Of a stretch of 64,000 nt of DNA, positions 51,654-63,965 are shown in pieces. How positions within the stretch are numbered: position 1 is the first letter of the stretch; each line of letters begins with the position of its first letter. The translations under genes and the position numbers were made by a program. The notes beneath the pieces were generated by a model. The model was not told where the DNA came from, ran no database searches, and saw nothing but the letters and a program-made list of their open reading frames with translations. Source of the stretch: Gymnothorax reevesii (taxonomy: Eukaryota > Chordata > Actinopteri > Anguilliformes > Muraenidae); the NCBI GenBank assembly GCA_029721435.1, contig CM056582.1:36104611-36168610 (forward strand), written 5' to 3'.

Positions 51654-54600
51654 TAACTTTTTCACGCTTCCTTCAATCTGCATTCTTCATTGGTACTTAG
51701 CTGAGCACGCTATTTTCTAAATGGGCTTGTTATGTCATTGAGCCAATAAACAATGTCTCATGTTCATGCTTTGTTCCCTTCCTGTTCTGCCCAGGTGTTC
51801 CTCGTTCCCTGATCATTCCTGTTCCTTTATATCCTGTGAAGGCATTCCAGCTGGCAGACGGTCGTTGGTTCATGTGTATTTCCATGCCTTGTTCTCATGC
51901 CACGTACTTCATGCTCTGTCATGTCATGGCTTTGTATTCCATTCCATTCCATTCATACAACCCTTTATTTCAGTTCTTGAGTGTAATTTTTTGTTGGCCT
52001 CTTGCCCCCTTAAACCAGCAGTTTTATCAGTTATCTTCAGCTTATTGAGTGTAGTTTTTTGTTTGCCTTGTGCCCTTCTCTTCCCCAGTATTGTTCTGTT
52101 CAGATGTGGAGTTTTTGTTGGCCCACGTGCCCTGATTGTTTATCCTTCTGTTTAATAAAATCTCATTCTTTGGACTCACTTGCTTGCTTCTGGTGTCTTT
52201 CTGTGAACGTAACACTCCACAGCTTTAGTTTTGTAAAGTGTCGTGGGTTCGGATAAAAAGTGCTGCTCCCAACATGAGACTTTGAAAACAATCTGCATAT
52301 AAATAAAGCAATGTATTTTACCTTCTGAAAGCCTTAGTTTGCACATCAGATATCCTTCGACACATCTCATTGGGCTTGTACAGTATGTGTAGACTTTGTT
52401 TCTGGAATGTTTGCACACTGGCACTGGAGCATTTTCCCTAAAACACACATTTGGTTATGTGAATCTCATAGGGGCTCCCGTGCGTTTGTATATTTATGTG
52501 TGTATGGGAATATAATGAAGGTTGGAATAATACAGTATGTTGTAGAGATGTTCTCTGTCTGTGTGTCATTTGTGTGGTGGGACATTAGAGTGTACTAAGT
52601 TGTGGGGAAATACTGTGCATATGTTGGAAATGAGGACGTGTCTTAGATGGTTAGGAAATAGGTTCTTTGTGTGTTCGTAGGGGTGAGAGGTTGTTGTTGA
52701 GATCTGACGTTTGGCGTTCAGCAGTTCCTGTTTATGTCAAGTATTGAAAGTCAATGAAATCAGGACATGGGAGCATTGCAGTGGCGTGTAGCTTTTGTTT
52801 TTCTGACTGTATTTTTGCGTATACTCAAATTTGAGCAATTCAACAACTGCGATCCCTGACCCACCTTTCGGACAATGGCCCCATTTTCTCCTGGGAATGT
52901 TTAAACAGACATCGCAACGACATGGAAATAGGTTAAACCCTCTGCCTTTCCCCCTTGTTTGCAATCATGTTTAAAACTAAAAGTAAGCACTTATGCAAAC
53001 AGGAAGCATGCACGCTGATGCAGGCACAAAAGTCTGGGAGAAGGAAGTATTTGACTAGAAGACACCACCTTTTTTTCACTAAATGAGCTGAAAGTTGGAT
53101 ATTTGATGAGTTTATTAATCTTGGTTAAGCTTTTCTCAATATGAATGGCAATTACTGCTCAGAAGTGGACTGGGTTTCCTTGCCAAGCTGTTACAAAAAA
53201 CACGCAAATTATTGTCAGTTTGCTGTCACTGTTCAGACATCAATCTCAAATCCCAAAGATTTTAGGTCTTCTATTTTGTGTTCAACCTGAACTGCCTCCT
53301 GTTAAATATACTACTAACAGGTGGAAAAAAGTGTACCAACTTTTTAGTTAACTTCTTATTACATTTGAAAAACAGCTGTGGTGCTGGTAATAAACATCTG
53401 CCACCTGGATGAGCCTGTTGAGGACGGTGCACTTCGCCATCAGGTTATTGGGAGGGCCATGCTTTGGGAATGCCTAATTTCTACATAATCCATCTGTGGT
53501 ATATATTGACACCCCCTCTGATTTAATCTGTTCTCCAAGCATGATCTTGAAACCCAGGAAGGGCAAATGGCTCCTTTTAAGTCCTTGACAGATTCACATA
53601 ATCAATTTAGCACATTTGCATTTGAGTTATTGTATGGAGAATAAGTTTTAGGCACATTTAAAGAATTCTGAGAGGCGATAACACTTTGAGAAATCATGAA
53701 AAGAGCAGTTTCTGAATTTTGAAAAATGTACTATGAAGATTTATGAACTGATAAAAAAAATGTAGGAACACTGTCCTGAAGTGCTACAGTTTTGTAAGGG
53801 CAGGCTGTTTGAACGCTCTCGGCATGTTGGAGAACTCGCCACAGTTCTGCCGGCTTCCAGTCTCATGTTTAGCTGTCCCTTGAGACATAATTGGATAGCC
53901 ATGAGGATGCTGAGACCAGGGTTCTGTTTTTAAATTAATGGTTGATGTCTCAAATCTGCTTTTTATCAACACTATGAAAAATAGTGTTTTTCATGAAAAA
54001 AAAATGAAAAATCTAAAAGTTCATTTAAATAAAAAAAAAAAAATTGGAGGCGCCTAAATTTTCACTGACCAGTTTTGTGTTTTTCTGTCCTCTTTCACAT
54101 AAAATCCCAATGACCATAGCCTGCCCTCCGTGGCGCACTGTCAGTGTCCAGAAGGCATTTCTTTTCTGTCAGCTACTCTCCGTGTGACTCTCTTGTGGCC
54201 AAAAATAAATTACATTCATTCAATAAATCTAAATAAAAACCATGGCTGAAAGCATTCCCTCTGAGCTGTCATAGACTTGTGCATCTGTTCGTTGGCTGAT
54301 GTTTGATCCTCTGGGTCACGGTTGGTCCTAGAATAAACCTCTCATGTGATCTCTCCCGTCCCGTCGCATCAGATTTTGGATGACCCTTTCCATTCGGATG
54401 ATCCTTTCCATTTGTGTCTCCGCACTGCTGTGCCAATGTCCTGCATTTCAAAGCATTCACATAGTTCCACTGGCACTGGAAGATCCCTGGGGAGAGCAGC
54501 TTTCCCATGAGAACCTTGAAAGAAGCCTCACATTAATGGACTTTGTTGTCATTCGGAGGCTGAGATTCACATTGGCTTGATTAACAGTGTATTAATGACA

Positions 54601-55329
54601 GAACATGATAATTTTGCAATGTAATGTTTCCCTTCTCACCGGTGTGTGTGGACAGTCACACGCTTATAAACACAGAAATCAGCATATACTTGGATATTAA
54701 TATGAGTCTGAATAGTGTCCACATTTCAGTGTATTTATCCACTCATGAATCTACCCTCCTTCCTAATTACAAATATCTGACCATTATTTCAAGTCTTACC
54801 AGCCAGCCCAAATATTCCACACCATTCCTTAGACCACCTGGAGAATACGCCACTTCCTACTGCACATAATACATAACCCCCAAAATATCCAAGTACAGAA
54901 AATGAGGAATGTCTGGCTGCTTACACCAGCATTGCTTCACTTGTTGCTGTCATTCAAAATTTTGCATATAGGCACAAACTACCTTTGGCTGTTATTTATG
55001 CGTGAATTAACAAATATTGCAAAAAAACAACGAAAAATTGATTCAGCCCTTACCTCCCACCTCTAACCCGATACCTGCCCCCTTCCAAAATCCAGATTGC
55101 TCTCTTCTAACTTCTCCCTGGCGGCTTTAATGTAATTAAAGCAAATATTTGGCTTCAGAGAATTAAAGGAGATGTGATTCTCACTACAGATGAATAAAAT
55201 ATTCAGGTAAAACAAAACACTTTGACAAACCAAATTCTAAGAACCAAACTATGGGGTGGGTCAGTGACATCACACTTCAATTTATTAATTTTTTTCCCAG
55301 AGACCACTGGTGTCGGAATTGCTCAATGA
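51654..55329. other. Unassigned DNA, no supported gene
   Basis: 3.7 kb without a credible coding region. The part 51680-52215 is T/C-rich with AATAAA at about 51745 and 52155 and resembles an LTR or a 3' untranslated region, but no ends could be paired. From 52250 to 55329 the sequence is AT-rich and looks unique; an A run is at 54033-54043. A conserved non-coding element cannot be excluded from sequence alone. Confidence 0.4.
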
Positions 55330-55699
55330 TTAAAGGTCGCCTATTATGCTGATCCTTCTTTTAATACATATAAGTAATGTTATAATGTTGGATTTCCGAT
55401 ATCAAACTCTGTTAAGTTTCTAAACATAAGATACAGGGGTTTTGGCGTAATCCAAGAAGGTGATTTCCTATCTGAACAGCTCGCCCCGAGATCTCCACAA
55501 GATTTTGTCCAAACTTGACGTCAGGTTGTCGCGTCCAATCAGGACAGACCCGCCAATCACGGCACTGGGCCTGCCCAACCCAGAATCTATTCTATCGGAC
55601 ACACACGACCGCGAATCAATCGAAGTGCAGGTTCGTCAGTATGTCTCCCAAAGCTGATCGTAGGTGAAAACAGCACAACTGTTCTAAAACACGACCTCA

Positions 55700-55893
55700 C
55701 CAAAAATCCATGGATAGCTGTATTGTTTCCGGGCAGCAAACAGCCAGTCTTTAAGGGAACATTAGCTGTTTGTGGTCTGTATTTCACTGACGACAGCTTT
55801 GCCAATAAAGGACAATTCAACGCTGGATTTACATCTCAGCTGATTCTGAAACCTGGAGCAGTTCCTACGGTCAAGATCTCGGAGCCGCAAGCT
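55700..55893 (+). CDS. THAP-type exon, C-terminal part of the zinc finger
   Basis: An open frame with PWIAVLFPGSKQP, then LAVCGLYFTDDSFANKGQFN and ILKPGAVPTVKI, ending at a consensus donor (GCT|GTGAGT). The VC..YF..DSF.N and GAVPT phrases match the last part of THAP fingers in fish transposon proteins; the usual CxxHF histidine is tyrosine here (CGLYF), so the zinc site is damaged. The 5' boundary is approximate. The first half of the finger is not visible. Confidence 0.6.
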
Positions 55894-55980
55894 GTGAGTA
55901 ATGTAACAGCGAATAATGTTTGTTATGCTATGCCACATAAATTGAAGTTTGTGGCGAGTTATCCAGAGTCCGAGGATAAA

Positions 55981-56420
55981 GGCCCTCAGTTATCAAACTT
56001 GCGTAGGATCTGGTGTTGATTCTGGTGTGAATATCAGCGTTTTTCAGGTGTCACATCTGATTTACTAAAAGTGTGTACTTCGCTGATTTTGGTGTAAAAC
56101 TGGTGTGGCGTGGATAAATCTGGAGGCAGAAACCATCGAGATTTACATGACACGCCCCTATAAATTCATGCTCCGGGAGGCACAGTCCTGCCTACTTTAC
56201 GACATGGACTCTCGAAAGATGGCGAGGAAGAAAGAACTTCACTGAGGAGAAAATATAAATGATCACGTCTGAGGTGGAGAAAAACAAAATCATTTTATTT
56301 GGAAGCCTTAAGAGTGGCATAAAGGGAGCTCAGAAGGCTGCAGTTTGGAAAACTATTGCTGCTGCGGTCACCGTTGGGGTGGAAAACCGGAGTGCAGCAG
56401 AGGTTTGATTTAATTCATTA
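55981..56420 (+). mobile_element. Harbinger-like transposon, left end and Myb exon
   Basis: Begins GGCCCTCAGTTATCAAACTT, the style of PIF/Harbinger ends, and includes a Myb-like exon. The right end was not found; the element either extends further with insertions or is truncated. The DDE transposase gene is not present. Confidence 0.6.
56204..56402 (+). pseudogene. Harbinger Myb/SANT-like protein, first exon (frameshifted)
   Basis: The ATG at 56204 starts MDSRKMARKK, then in shifted frames FTEEKI and MITSEVEKNKIILFGSLKSG, AQKAAVWKTIAAAV. This is the N-terminal trihelix-type DNA-binding segment of the second protein of PIF/Harbinger elements (F...E...L..EVE.NK..LFG......W..IA..V). Two small indels, near 56236 and 56250, break the frame. 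It ends at an AG|GTTTGA donor-like site. Confidence 0.75.
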
Positions 56421-57596
56421 ATAAATCAAAGGGACTATTCACACTCATTTAAGTGCATCCATGTAAGGGTTTGTCCTTGCAGTCCCCCCCCCTGCTGCAT
56501 TCTTCACACCTGTGGCCCGCTAAGGTGGAGGTGAAGGTTTGTTATTTAAGGATTGGTTGTGCCTTGGATCGGTGCAGCAGTATTTTGTTTCCTGGAGCCC
56601 TGCTATCTGTGTGTACATGTGCTGCTGCTCCCCTCCTAGTTTTTACTTTTGTGATTTAAATTACAGAGTTTTATATTTTATACTCAGCCTGTGCATCTGG
56701 GTCCCTTGTCCTGCTTTTGGGTACATGGTCCAAGTGCCCGCCGGCTACTCGCCCTAAACGTTTTCTGTAAAGGCATAACTTTTGTGTCTGTTTAACGATT
56801 AAGCTTTATGTAAAGCAGCACCAACAATCAAGCTGTGGTAACTTTTTATCACTGGAAAATCTTGCATTTTAATGAGCAACGGGCAAATGTGTTTTAATCG
56901 TCCTAACGATTCACCACAAAGACATTTAGCAGATGAAACTAAGTAATTGGGAACTAGCAGGTACTTTAAAAGTTACTATCAGATGTTTTCTATAAAGACA
57001 CAGCTTTCAGAGTCTTGAATGTGTTCGAATTCTCGGTAGTTCTGAACTGTGAAAAACCTGAGACAAAGGCAGTTCATTTCATTTTATCTAGTTGCATATA
57101 CATATGTACAGCGTTTGATTGTGCAATTCCCCCGCCAATTCCTTACATAAGATGGTAGATGCATCTCTGGTTTTGCGGTTGGTTCAGCAGTTGTCCTCTC
57201 CAGTGTTTTCTTTTGCTCTGTGGTCGTAATACCAAGCTGAGACATCTTAGTCTATTCTTCGTTATTTGGGTGAATTTTTCTCTTGTTCTCTGTCTGGGTC
57301 AGATTTGGGGTCCAAGACGTATGGACGTATTTCATAATTTGTCATTTTGACATATTTCAATTATATATTGAGGTATACCTGTACAGGGCTCGCAAAAACA
57401 AGTAAAAATTTTGTTGGACAAGCCAAAATTATGAGGCGCTTGCCTGACAGGCTGGCTGAAAATTTCACACCGCATCGTAATTTACTTCCGATCTTAACGT
57501 TTTATTCACTGTACCAATGTGGCCCCTAAATTCATTTTAAACAAAATCCGATTTGTTGCAGAAAACCTATGGTCTATTTCACAATATATATATATT
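56421..57596. other. Unassigned DNA
   Basis: No gene supported. 56470-56760 has an LTR-like or untranslated-region-like style (GGGTCC and AAGTGCCCGC words), but no partner is visible. Confidence 0.3.
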
Positions 57597-58085
57597 TTTT
57601 TTAAATTTAATCCTTATTTAACCAGGGTCCCGTTGAGATTGAAATCTCTTTTTCAAGGGAGCGCTGGGGAAGAGGTGGGGAGGGACAGAGGAATTGCACA
57701 GCCAATTAGATCAGGGGATGATTAGGCGGCAGATCGAAAGAGCCAGGTTGGGACTTTTTAGCCATGACACCAGGGAACCCCCTACTCATATCGAATAGTG
57801 TCATATGATCTTTAGTGACCACTGTGAGTCAGGACCTCGGTTTAACGTCTCATTCGAAAGACGTCTCCTTCAGTACAGTGTCCCTGTCACTGCACTGGGG
57901 CATTGGGGATTATACCGCCAGAGGGAAGATCGCCACCTACTGGCCCACCAACACCTCTTCCAGCAGCAACCTGGTTCTCCTCAGTAGTCTCCCATCCAAG
58001 TACTTTAGCCGTGACAGTCACAACTTTCCAATTACCGGTTGCCAAGTGCAATAGCCAAATAGCGGTATTTTGATCCGCCGCGGGC
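57597..58085 (-). repeat. 5S rRNA-derived SINE
   Basis: On the minus strand the head includes GTACTTGGATGGGAGACTAC, the internal-control-region end of 5S rRNA. The body has ACGTTAAACCGAGGTCCTGA, a widespread conserved SINE segment in fish. The 3' tail is GAGATTTCAATCTCAACGGG then CCTGGTTAAATAAGGATTAA, which resembles a LINE 3' end and would let that LINE copy it. The first part of the 5S head is degraded. Confidence 0.85.
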
Positions 58086-58925
58086 TAGTTTGGTTGGTGC
58101 AGGCATAAGGAATGACTTGACTCCCAACCATCATATGGAAATAAAGGCATACATGCGTGCAGCTGGCGCTAGGAATCACGTCGGACGGCCATTCCACTGA
58201 ACGGTCACTCACAAAATAACTTTTTCGGAACATGATTATTATGAAATGTTTGAGTGAGAGAAGCGTAACTTTTATCATCATTTTGTAGTGGCGGCCACAT
58301 GGACAGAGAGAGGGGGTGACCGGGCAGTGTCTGCGAACTTCGAGTGGGTGTGGGACTATAAATGCGAGCATTTAAACTCTCTACCCAGCACGGCTATACG
58401 AGGGCGCGCTTTCCTTTACAACCAGCAACACTGTGTAACAAGCAAGAATATGTCATGCTGTTGCACTTGAGGAAGCTAATCGGCCACTGTCGGAGCAACA
58501 TGCAATTTTCAAAATGAGACATTGGAGCAAGAGACCGAATTAATGTGGAATTGTAAAACACTTCACTAAACACTTTGATAACTGATTACTTAATAAATAT
58601 TGAACGGAAGTTGTTCATGTTTGTTAGAGAACGTGCACAATGTCAAAATATCAAGCAAAACAAGGCAAAAGAAGGAAAAATGCTTTGTTGTCATTTCACT
58701 TCATGACATGAGGTCCGAGGACTTTGCGCACCCCCAATTGCATGCCTGGTGCTCATTCATTCATTCATTCAGAGTTAAATGTAGCTTTCATAAATATATC
58801 ACCTAAATCGCTACAATTTGGGCACTGAAATATGTATGATTTTGTTTTTTGAGTTGTATATATGCTGCTTATTGACGGTCAAAAGGGATTAAGAAGCATC
58901 CATTTTTTTTCTTCCTTCATTTAGA
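58086..58925. other. Unassigned DNA
   Basis: No gene or terminal structure. A short TCAT repeat lies at about 58752-58770. Confidence 0.3.
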
Positions 58926-59143
58926 GCAAGGGTCACCAACCCTGTTCCTGGAGGGCTACCATCCTGTAGGTTTCTGCTCTACCTCCTATTCAGTACACCT
59001 GATTCAACTAATTAGCTTCTTAACAAGATCACGCGTTGGGCAATTAAGTACCTAATTAGTTGAATCAGGTGTGCCAAATTGGAGGTAGATCAGAAACCTC
59101 TAGGATGGTAGCTCTCTAGGAACAGGGTTTGTGACCCCTGATC
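58926..59143. mobile_element. Palindromic MITE, about 220 bp
   Basis: Inverted arms share GGTCACCAACCCTGTTCCTG (left) and its near complement on the right, then ATCCTGTAGGTTTCTGCTCT and complement near 59080-59106. The centre contains CTGATTCAACTAATTAG and its complement CTAATTAGTTGAATCAG. This is a very common fish MITE type. No coding content. Confidence 0.85.
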
Positions 59144-60089
59144 TAGAGTCAAAAGACTGTAATATATGTCAGTGTCTCCAACGACCAAATAAAATATTTA
59201 GTTTAAACGCCATTCTAAAACAGAAACAAAATAGAAAGCCATAAGGTTGGAAATGATTTTTCAAGAAGAACGGGACCACTTCCAACCACTTACAGAATAT
59301 AATTACACAACCCTCCAACAATTGTTTAATATTTTGATCGTGTGCCGTTGTAAAATATCAACAGTTGATTTGGCCATCAGACGTTTGCAACAGGACATCA
59401 GAACATAGTCTATAGGCCTATGTTTTACCGATATTCTGATGAGTATGATCGCACATCAATGATCAGAATATCATGTAGAGCATACTGATATCCATTAAAT
59501 GGACCAAATGTAACAGTAACTCATGCCCCATTTCTACTCGCCTTTTTTTTTCATTGTTTAAGTTGCATAAAAGGGAATAGGGAGAAGTCATTTAACACTG
59601 TTTTATTCTGGGCATTACATGTAGGCCTGTATATTATTATTGAAATTCTATTGAAATAAACAAATGTTCCGTGGTGTGAAAGAATGCATGGTAATAATGA
59701 ACGTTTGTTGGTGTTGATGAATATACATCGTATGTTCTTTTATGAAAATGCTGCTTACATAATGATTTTCTCCTCGCTAATTATACCCTTTTTGGCGCTG
59801 ATGATTCTTCACTCTGTTCGTAATGAACAGCAAAAGTTGTAAAAACTTTTCAAATACTAACTGATATGTTGGTTACATGGTTGGTGAAGCACATAGCGCA
59901 CACAAATGCATGATGATTACAATTAACATAATGTGAGTGTGAAAACACCACTTCAAAAAATTACTGCGATGGCATGGCACGCTTGTCTGAGTGGTAAAGC
60001 ATCACCCGCATGCAAAAAGGGGCATACAGATATTTTAAAGCTTTGTGCTGCGTCACTCTGATGACCAGCTACACTGAGGCAGTACTATC
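59144..60089. other. Unassigned AT-rich DNA
   Basis: No gene. A GGCATGGCACGCTTGTCTGA stretch near 59972 resembles a tRNA-like A box region, but no B box follows. Confidence 0.35.
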
Positions 60090-60097
60090 CTCTAAAG

Positions 60098-60695
60098 CAG
60101 GGGTTCCCAAACTTTTCCAAATCAGGGCCCACTTGAAAATCTAAAAAATGTCCGCGGCCCACCTTTGTCCTATAAACAGTGCATAGACAAAATTATGCAT
60201 TCTCAGAACACTTAACAGCAACAATAATTGTTGTTGTTGTTGTTAAGAAAATAAATAAAATAAAATAAATAAAAAACAACAGCAATAATTGTTGTTGTTT
60301 TTTATTTATTATTATTATTATTATTATTAATATTATAAAGATTCAGGATTGAAATAAAAGCATGGGGGATACAGGAAGGCCAAACTTTTAATCTGTGGTG
60401 TACACACAAGACAGAATTACTTATCGAACACAGTACGTGCTCCTCCGATTATGACCCCCAATCATAATGACCAGAAAGCTACGTTCCGATCATAAACTAT
60501 ATAAGGTTCCTAAAATATTGTGAGGTCAATAACACTCAATAGGTTATTACTTTGAAATATTTTTTTAAAATCGTGCAATAAACATTTTACAATAAAAATC
60601 ATAAAAAATCATATTTGCAAAAAAGAATCATATTTTTAATTACCTCTCACGGCCCACCTGCAGTACCACCACGGCCTACACTTTGGGAATCACTG
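60098..60695. mobile_element. Non-autonomous hAT element with exact 8-bp duplication
   Basis: A 598-bp element flanked by CTCTAAAG (60090-60097 and 60696-60703). Ends: CAGGGGTTCCCAAACTTT on the left and the complement of CAGTGATTCCCAAAGTGT on the right, followed on both sides by GGCCCAC words. The interior has GTT/AAC and ATT microsatellites (60215-60335), partly arranged as an inverted repeat. No transposase. Confidence 0.93.
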
Positions 60696-61004
60696 CTCTA
60701 AAGGAAAACAATCCCCCAGGAAAGTACCCGGCACAAAGGCGGGTGGAGTAGAGGAGAGACGGTATGGCCAATCATAAGAAAGTGGGCACTCAGGGAGGGG
60801 GGCCTTTAAGGTACAGCAGCCCAGTCGAAGCGTTTCAGGCAAAGGCTACAATGGGCTGAAAGTGGAGGTTTTTGTGGGTGCCAGTATGAGCTAAAAAAAA
60901 AAAACCTTTTTTCAGACTATGAACCATCATAACTACTCTAGGGAAGTCCAAGATCAAAATATATACTTGGTAATATAGCATCATATGGGGCCTTTAAGGT
61001 TGTT

Positions 61005-62110
61005 TCATTCAACAAATACATGTATCTGGGTCTAACATTTTCATCAAGACTGAAGGTCTATGGCATGTAAAACAATAGCTTCAACAGCAAACAAAGTTCA
61101 TATACCAATTTTCCGTATGCTCTCTGATTATAAATTCAGATCATTTTCAACAGCGTTGTTAATGTTTGATAGAAAGATTAAGCCTATACTTCCATTTGGA
61201 GCCGAAATATAGGGAGTCATTTATTACAAGGCTATTGAGAGGATTCAATGTGTGTATTTAAAATGTTTACAATGTGTTTGTAAATTTGCATCAAATAAGG
61301 ATGTCTTAGGTGAAACTGGACAATGTAATATTTTTGAGGAAAGTCAACTAAGAGCAATTAGATACTGGATCAAGATTTTACATATGGGGAACTCTCATTA
61401 TCCTTATCAATGTTATAAGTTAATACTGTAGTTAGATGAAAATGGGAAAATAACATGAGCTTCTGAAGTGAGAAATATTTTGTGTAGATGTGGTTTTTCA
61501 TGTGTTTGGTTTACACAAGACATTGGTGGTAAGAACATGTTTGTATTTACATTTAGACAGAGACTATTAGATATATTCAAACAGAATTGGAAAGAAAGCA
61601 TTGAATCTTCAGGGTATTTTTTTAAACAACATTACGCCTCTATCAAGAATCATTTGTTTGAACCAGAAAGATACAAATCAGTTTTGCCTGATAAGTTCCT
61701 TAGAAGAGCATTCTGTAAATTTCATAATAATCACATAATTTCAAGAAACAACTAGTGTGTAAAGGTACAGCTATGGATTCTGTATGCACTTACTGTAACA
61801 CTGATGAAATTGAAGATGAATTCCTTGAAATATTCGTTTACGATGCTTATGCTAACTTTAGAAAGAAATATCTTCCTGAGTTAGAAAATTATTACATTTC
61901 AAATAACAAAATGATAATGTTGCTATCGAGTCATGATGAAAATTGTATTAAATCAGTTGCCATGTTTATGACATGTATATTTAATAAGCGTTCAAAGTAG
62001 CTCCACTAAGAATACAAAATGTAATAGTCACGTGATATGTATTGTATAGTAATGTAAATTGCACTCTGGGCCGCAAGGCCGTAATACTGAATAAATTTGT
62101 CTGTCTGTCT
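61005..62110 (+). mobile_element. Non-LTR retrotransposon, 3' part with TGTC tail
   Basis: The 3' part of a LINE on the plus strand. After coding remains, the 3' region ends GGGCCGCAAGGCCGTAATAC, AATAAATT and a TGTC repeat tail (62098-62110), a typical LINE 3' terminus. 5' truncation lies just after the TTAA at 60994-60997. The clade is uncertain (I- or jockey-like), because the reverse transcriptase core is missing. Confidence 0.75.
61015..62000 (+). pseudogene. LINE ORF2 C-terminal region with Cys motif (broken)
   Basis: Three or more frames are needed. 61230-61400 reads YKAIERIQCVYLKCLQCVC and LRAIRYWIKIL; 61468-61755 reads FTFRQRLLDIFKQNWKESI; 61755-62000 has CTYCNTDEIEDEFLE and DAYANFRKKYLPEL. 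The last part corresponds to the C-terminal zinc-binding segment (CxxC...EDE.H...C..Y..R), with the His and final Cys replaced. Related LINE proteins carry it after the reverse transcriptase. Confidence 0.7.
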
Positions 62111-62539
62111 TGGATTCATTTTGTTGGACAACAAACTGAGAACTTTAAAAGGGACCTAATATGCTGATCCTTCTTTAAATACATATTAGTAATATTATAA
62201 TGCTGGTTGTCCATTTCTAAACAAAAGCTACAGGGATTTTGCCGTAATCCAAGAACATGATTTTGTGAGCGTGAGTTCCTCTCCTAACAGCTCCTCCCGA
62301 GATCTTCATGAGATCTGGGCAAAACCTGACGTCAGGTTGTGCCGTCCAATTAGAACAAACCGAGCCAGAGCCAACCACTGTGCTGGACCTGCCCACACCA
62401 GAAACTATTCTAGCAGGCACTAACAATGGCAGATCATACTATGCCTTAGTAGCGTCTACACTTTTGGAAAGACAAAAGAAGAACTGCAGATCATTTGAGG
62501 GACAATTTTGTCAGTATCTCTCCTTAAGCTACGTGTCCG

Positions 62540-62785
62540 TTTACTTTTGGACGCGAAGAAAAACGAATATTTCTGTTCCAAAAGACGATGCCACCAGAAA
62601 CCAGTCGGTAGCTTTTCTTGTTTGCTGGCAGCAAACAGCCGGGGCCAAAGGGAACGTTAGCTGCTTGTGCTCAGCATTTCAGCAAAGACAGCTCTGTCAA
62701 TAAAGGATAATTTGACACAGGATAAGCGTTTCAGCTGCTTCTCAAACCTGAACCAGTTGCATCGATCAAGCTGGAGCCACAAGCT
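62540..62785 (+). pseudogene. THAP-type exon, degraded second copy
   Basis: Corresponds to the exon at 55700-55893: GGCAGCAAACAGCCGGGGCC, then AAAGGGAACGTTAGCTGCTT, up to a GCT|GTAAGT donor (62785). Stops TAG and TAA lie inside the equivalent frame, and 131-residue frame 62308-62703 runs in a different frame. Non-functional. Confidence 0.6.
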
Positions 62786-63250
62786 GTAAGTAATCATATA
62801 ACAGTAAATAATGTAAGTGAAGCTAACGTGTTGCAGGTGGCTAGCAGGACTGCTAGCGATTGTTAGCACTAACAACTGGCCTCAAACGCAGGCTTTGTAA
62901 AATATCTGAAGATAAAGCCTGTATCGGTTGCGACTGTCCGTGACACACAGACACAGAAGCTGTAAGTTGCTTTTACTGCATAAGCCAACCTGAAGTGATA
63001 GCCAGTTGATTTTGACTATAGCACAGCGGCTAACGTAGCCATGTTACTGTTGCTAATGTTTGTGTCCTAAATATGCAAGAGTGGTATCAGGGGAAATTCT
63101 ACAGAAGGTGTGTGAATATAAAACTCACTTGAAACTAACTTCTAAAACTTGTTTGTAATTTGGATGCTTGGTACAACAGTGACAGAACTTACTGTCTGTA
63201 AAACCTGAATTGCAAGGGTTTGTCTCTGTGGTTATGACCGCTCGGTGACC

Positions 63251-63965
63251 AGCTACTGCATCTCAGTTTGCGTGCCAAGCTAATTAAAAATGCTGCTGGT
63301 TAACTTTTATGCAGCAATTATGATCGGTATGGTTGTGTTACTTCGGTAACCATCAATGTGGCAGTTTCATCATAACGTTGCCTGATTGTAGCCACTACAG
63401 TTAGTGATCGCTTCACTTATCCATGATCAGCCGGATACTTCACAAATGTCTGAGCAAGCACTCTGGTGCTACCATGAAAGCAATGGGAAACGCAGATGTT
63501 CTAACGGTTTACAAATTATTTCTCTGCACTACCTTGACATAATTTCATCCCCCTTTAGAAATTGTTCTGGCTAATAAAAAGCCGAAGAAGGTGGAGATTA
63601 AATAGGTCATTCTTTCCTGTAGAAGTGATCAATTTGCTGGCTCCACATAAGCAACTTGCCGCGCTAACGGAACTTACGGTCTGCAAAACCTGTATGATAT
63701 TTCATTACATAACGGAACTCTCTCTAGCTGTCGCGTACTATCCATAAAGCTGCTTTCACATCAGACACGAAACACATTTTTCACGCGACAGATTACATTC
63801 CAAGTCATTACCGCTTATCAGCTACTGCATGTTAGTTGGCGTGCTCTGCTAATTAAAAATGCTCCTGGTTAACTTATATGCAGCAATTATGATCGGTATG
63901 GTTGTGTTACTTCGGTAAGCATCAATGTGGCAGTTTCATCATAACGTTGCCTGATTGTAGCCACA
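63251..63965. repeat. Direct duplication, copies 569 bp apart
   Basis: 63251-63396 and 63820-63965 are near-identical: GCTACTGCAT, TGCAGCAATTATGATCGGTA and TCATCATAACGTTGCCTGAT occur in both at a spacing of exactly 569 bp. A weaker third match (GAACTTACTGTCTGTAAAAC at 63186; GAACTTACGGTCTGCAAAAC at 63669) has a different spacing, so the duplication is imperfect. Confidence 0.85.

Larger units (their letters stand above)
55334..60993 (+). mobile_element. Kolobok-like THAP element, possibly 5.7 kb with insertions
   Basis: The left end is TTAA (55330-55333) followed by AGGTCGCCTATTATGC. A matching right end, GCATCATATGGGGCCT then TTAA (60994-60997), lies 5.6 kb away in the proper inverted orientation. 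Between them are a THAP exon, a Harbinger piece, a 5S-derived SINE, a MITE and a hAT MITE. Pairing these two ends as one element is an inference, because the family is abundant and either end could belong to another copy. The same left end starts at 62149. Confidence 0.45.

Noticed and set aside
51760..52155. 131-residue plus-strand frame rich in Cys, Phe and Ser
   Set aside because: It comes from T/C-rich DNA, overlaps another long frame, and looks like translated pyrimidine-rich untranslated sequence.
51654..52215. Possible LTR with AATAAA and an AACGTAACA end
   Set aside because: The putative start does not mirror the end, no second copy is present, and no primer site follows. Evidence is too weak to call.
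59960..60010. tRNA-like sequence (GGCACGCTTGTCTGAGTGG)
   Set aside because: An A-box-like stretch is present, but there is no B box at the right distance and no foldable anticodon arm.
62308..62703. 131-residue plus-strand frame
   Set aside because: It crosses the degraded THAP exon in a different frame from the one conserved with the copy at 55.7 kb, so it is accidental.
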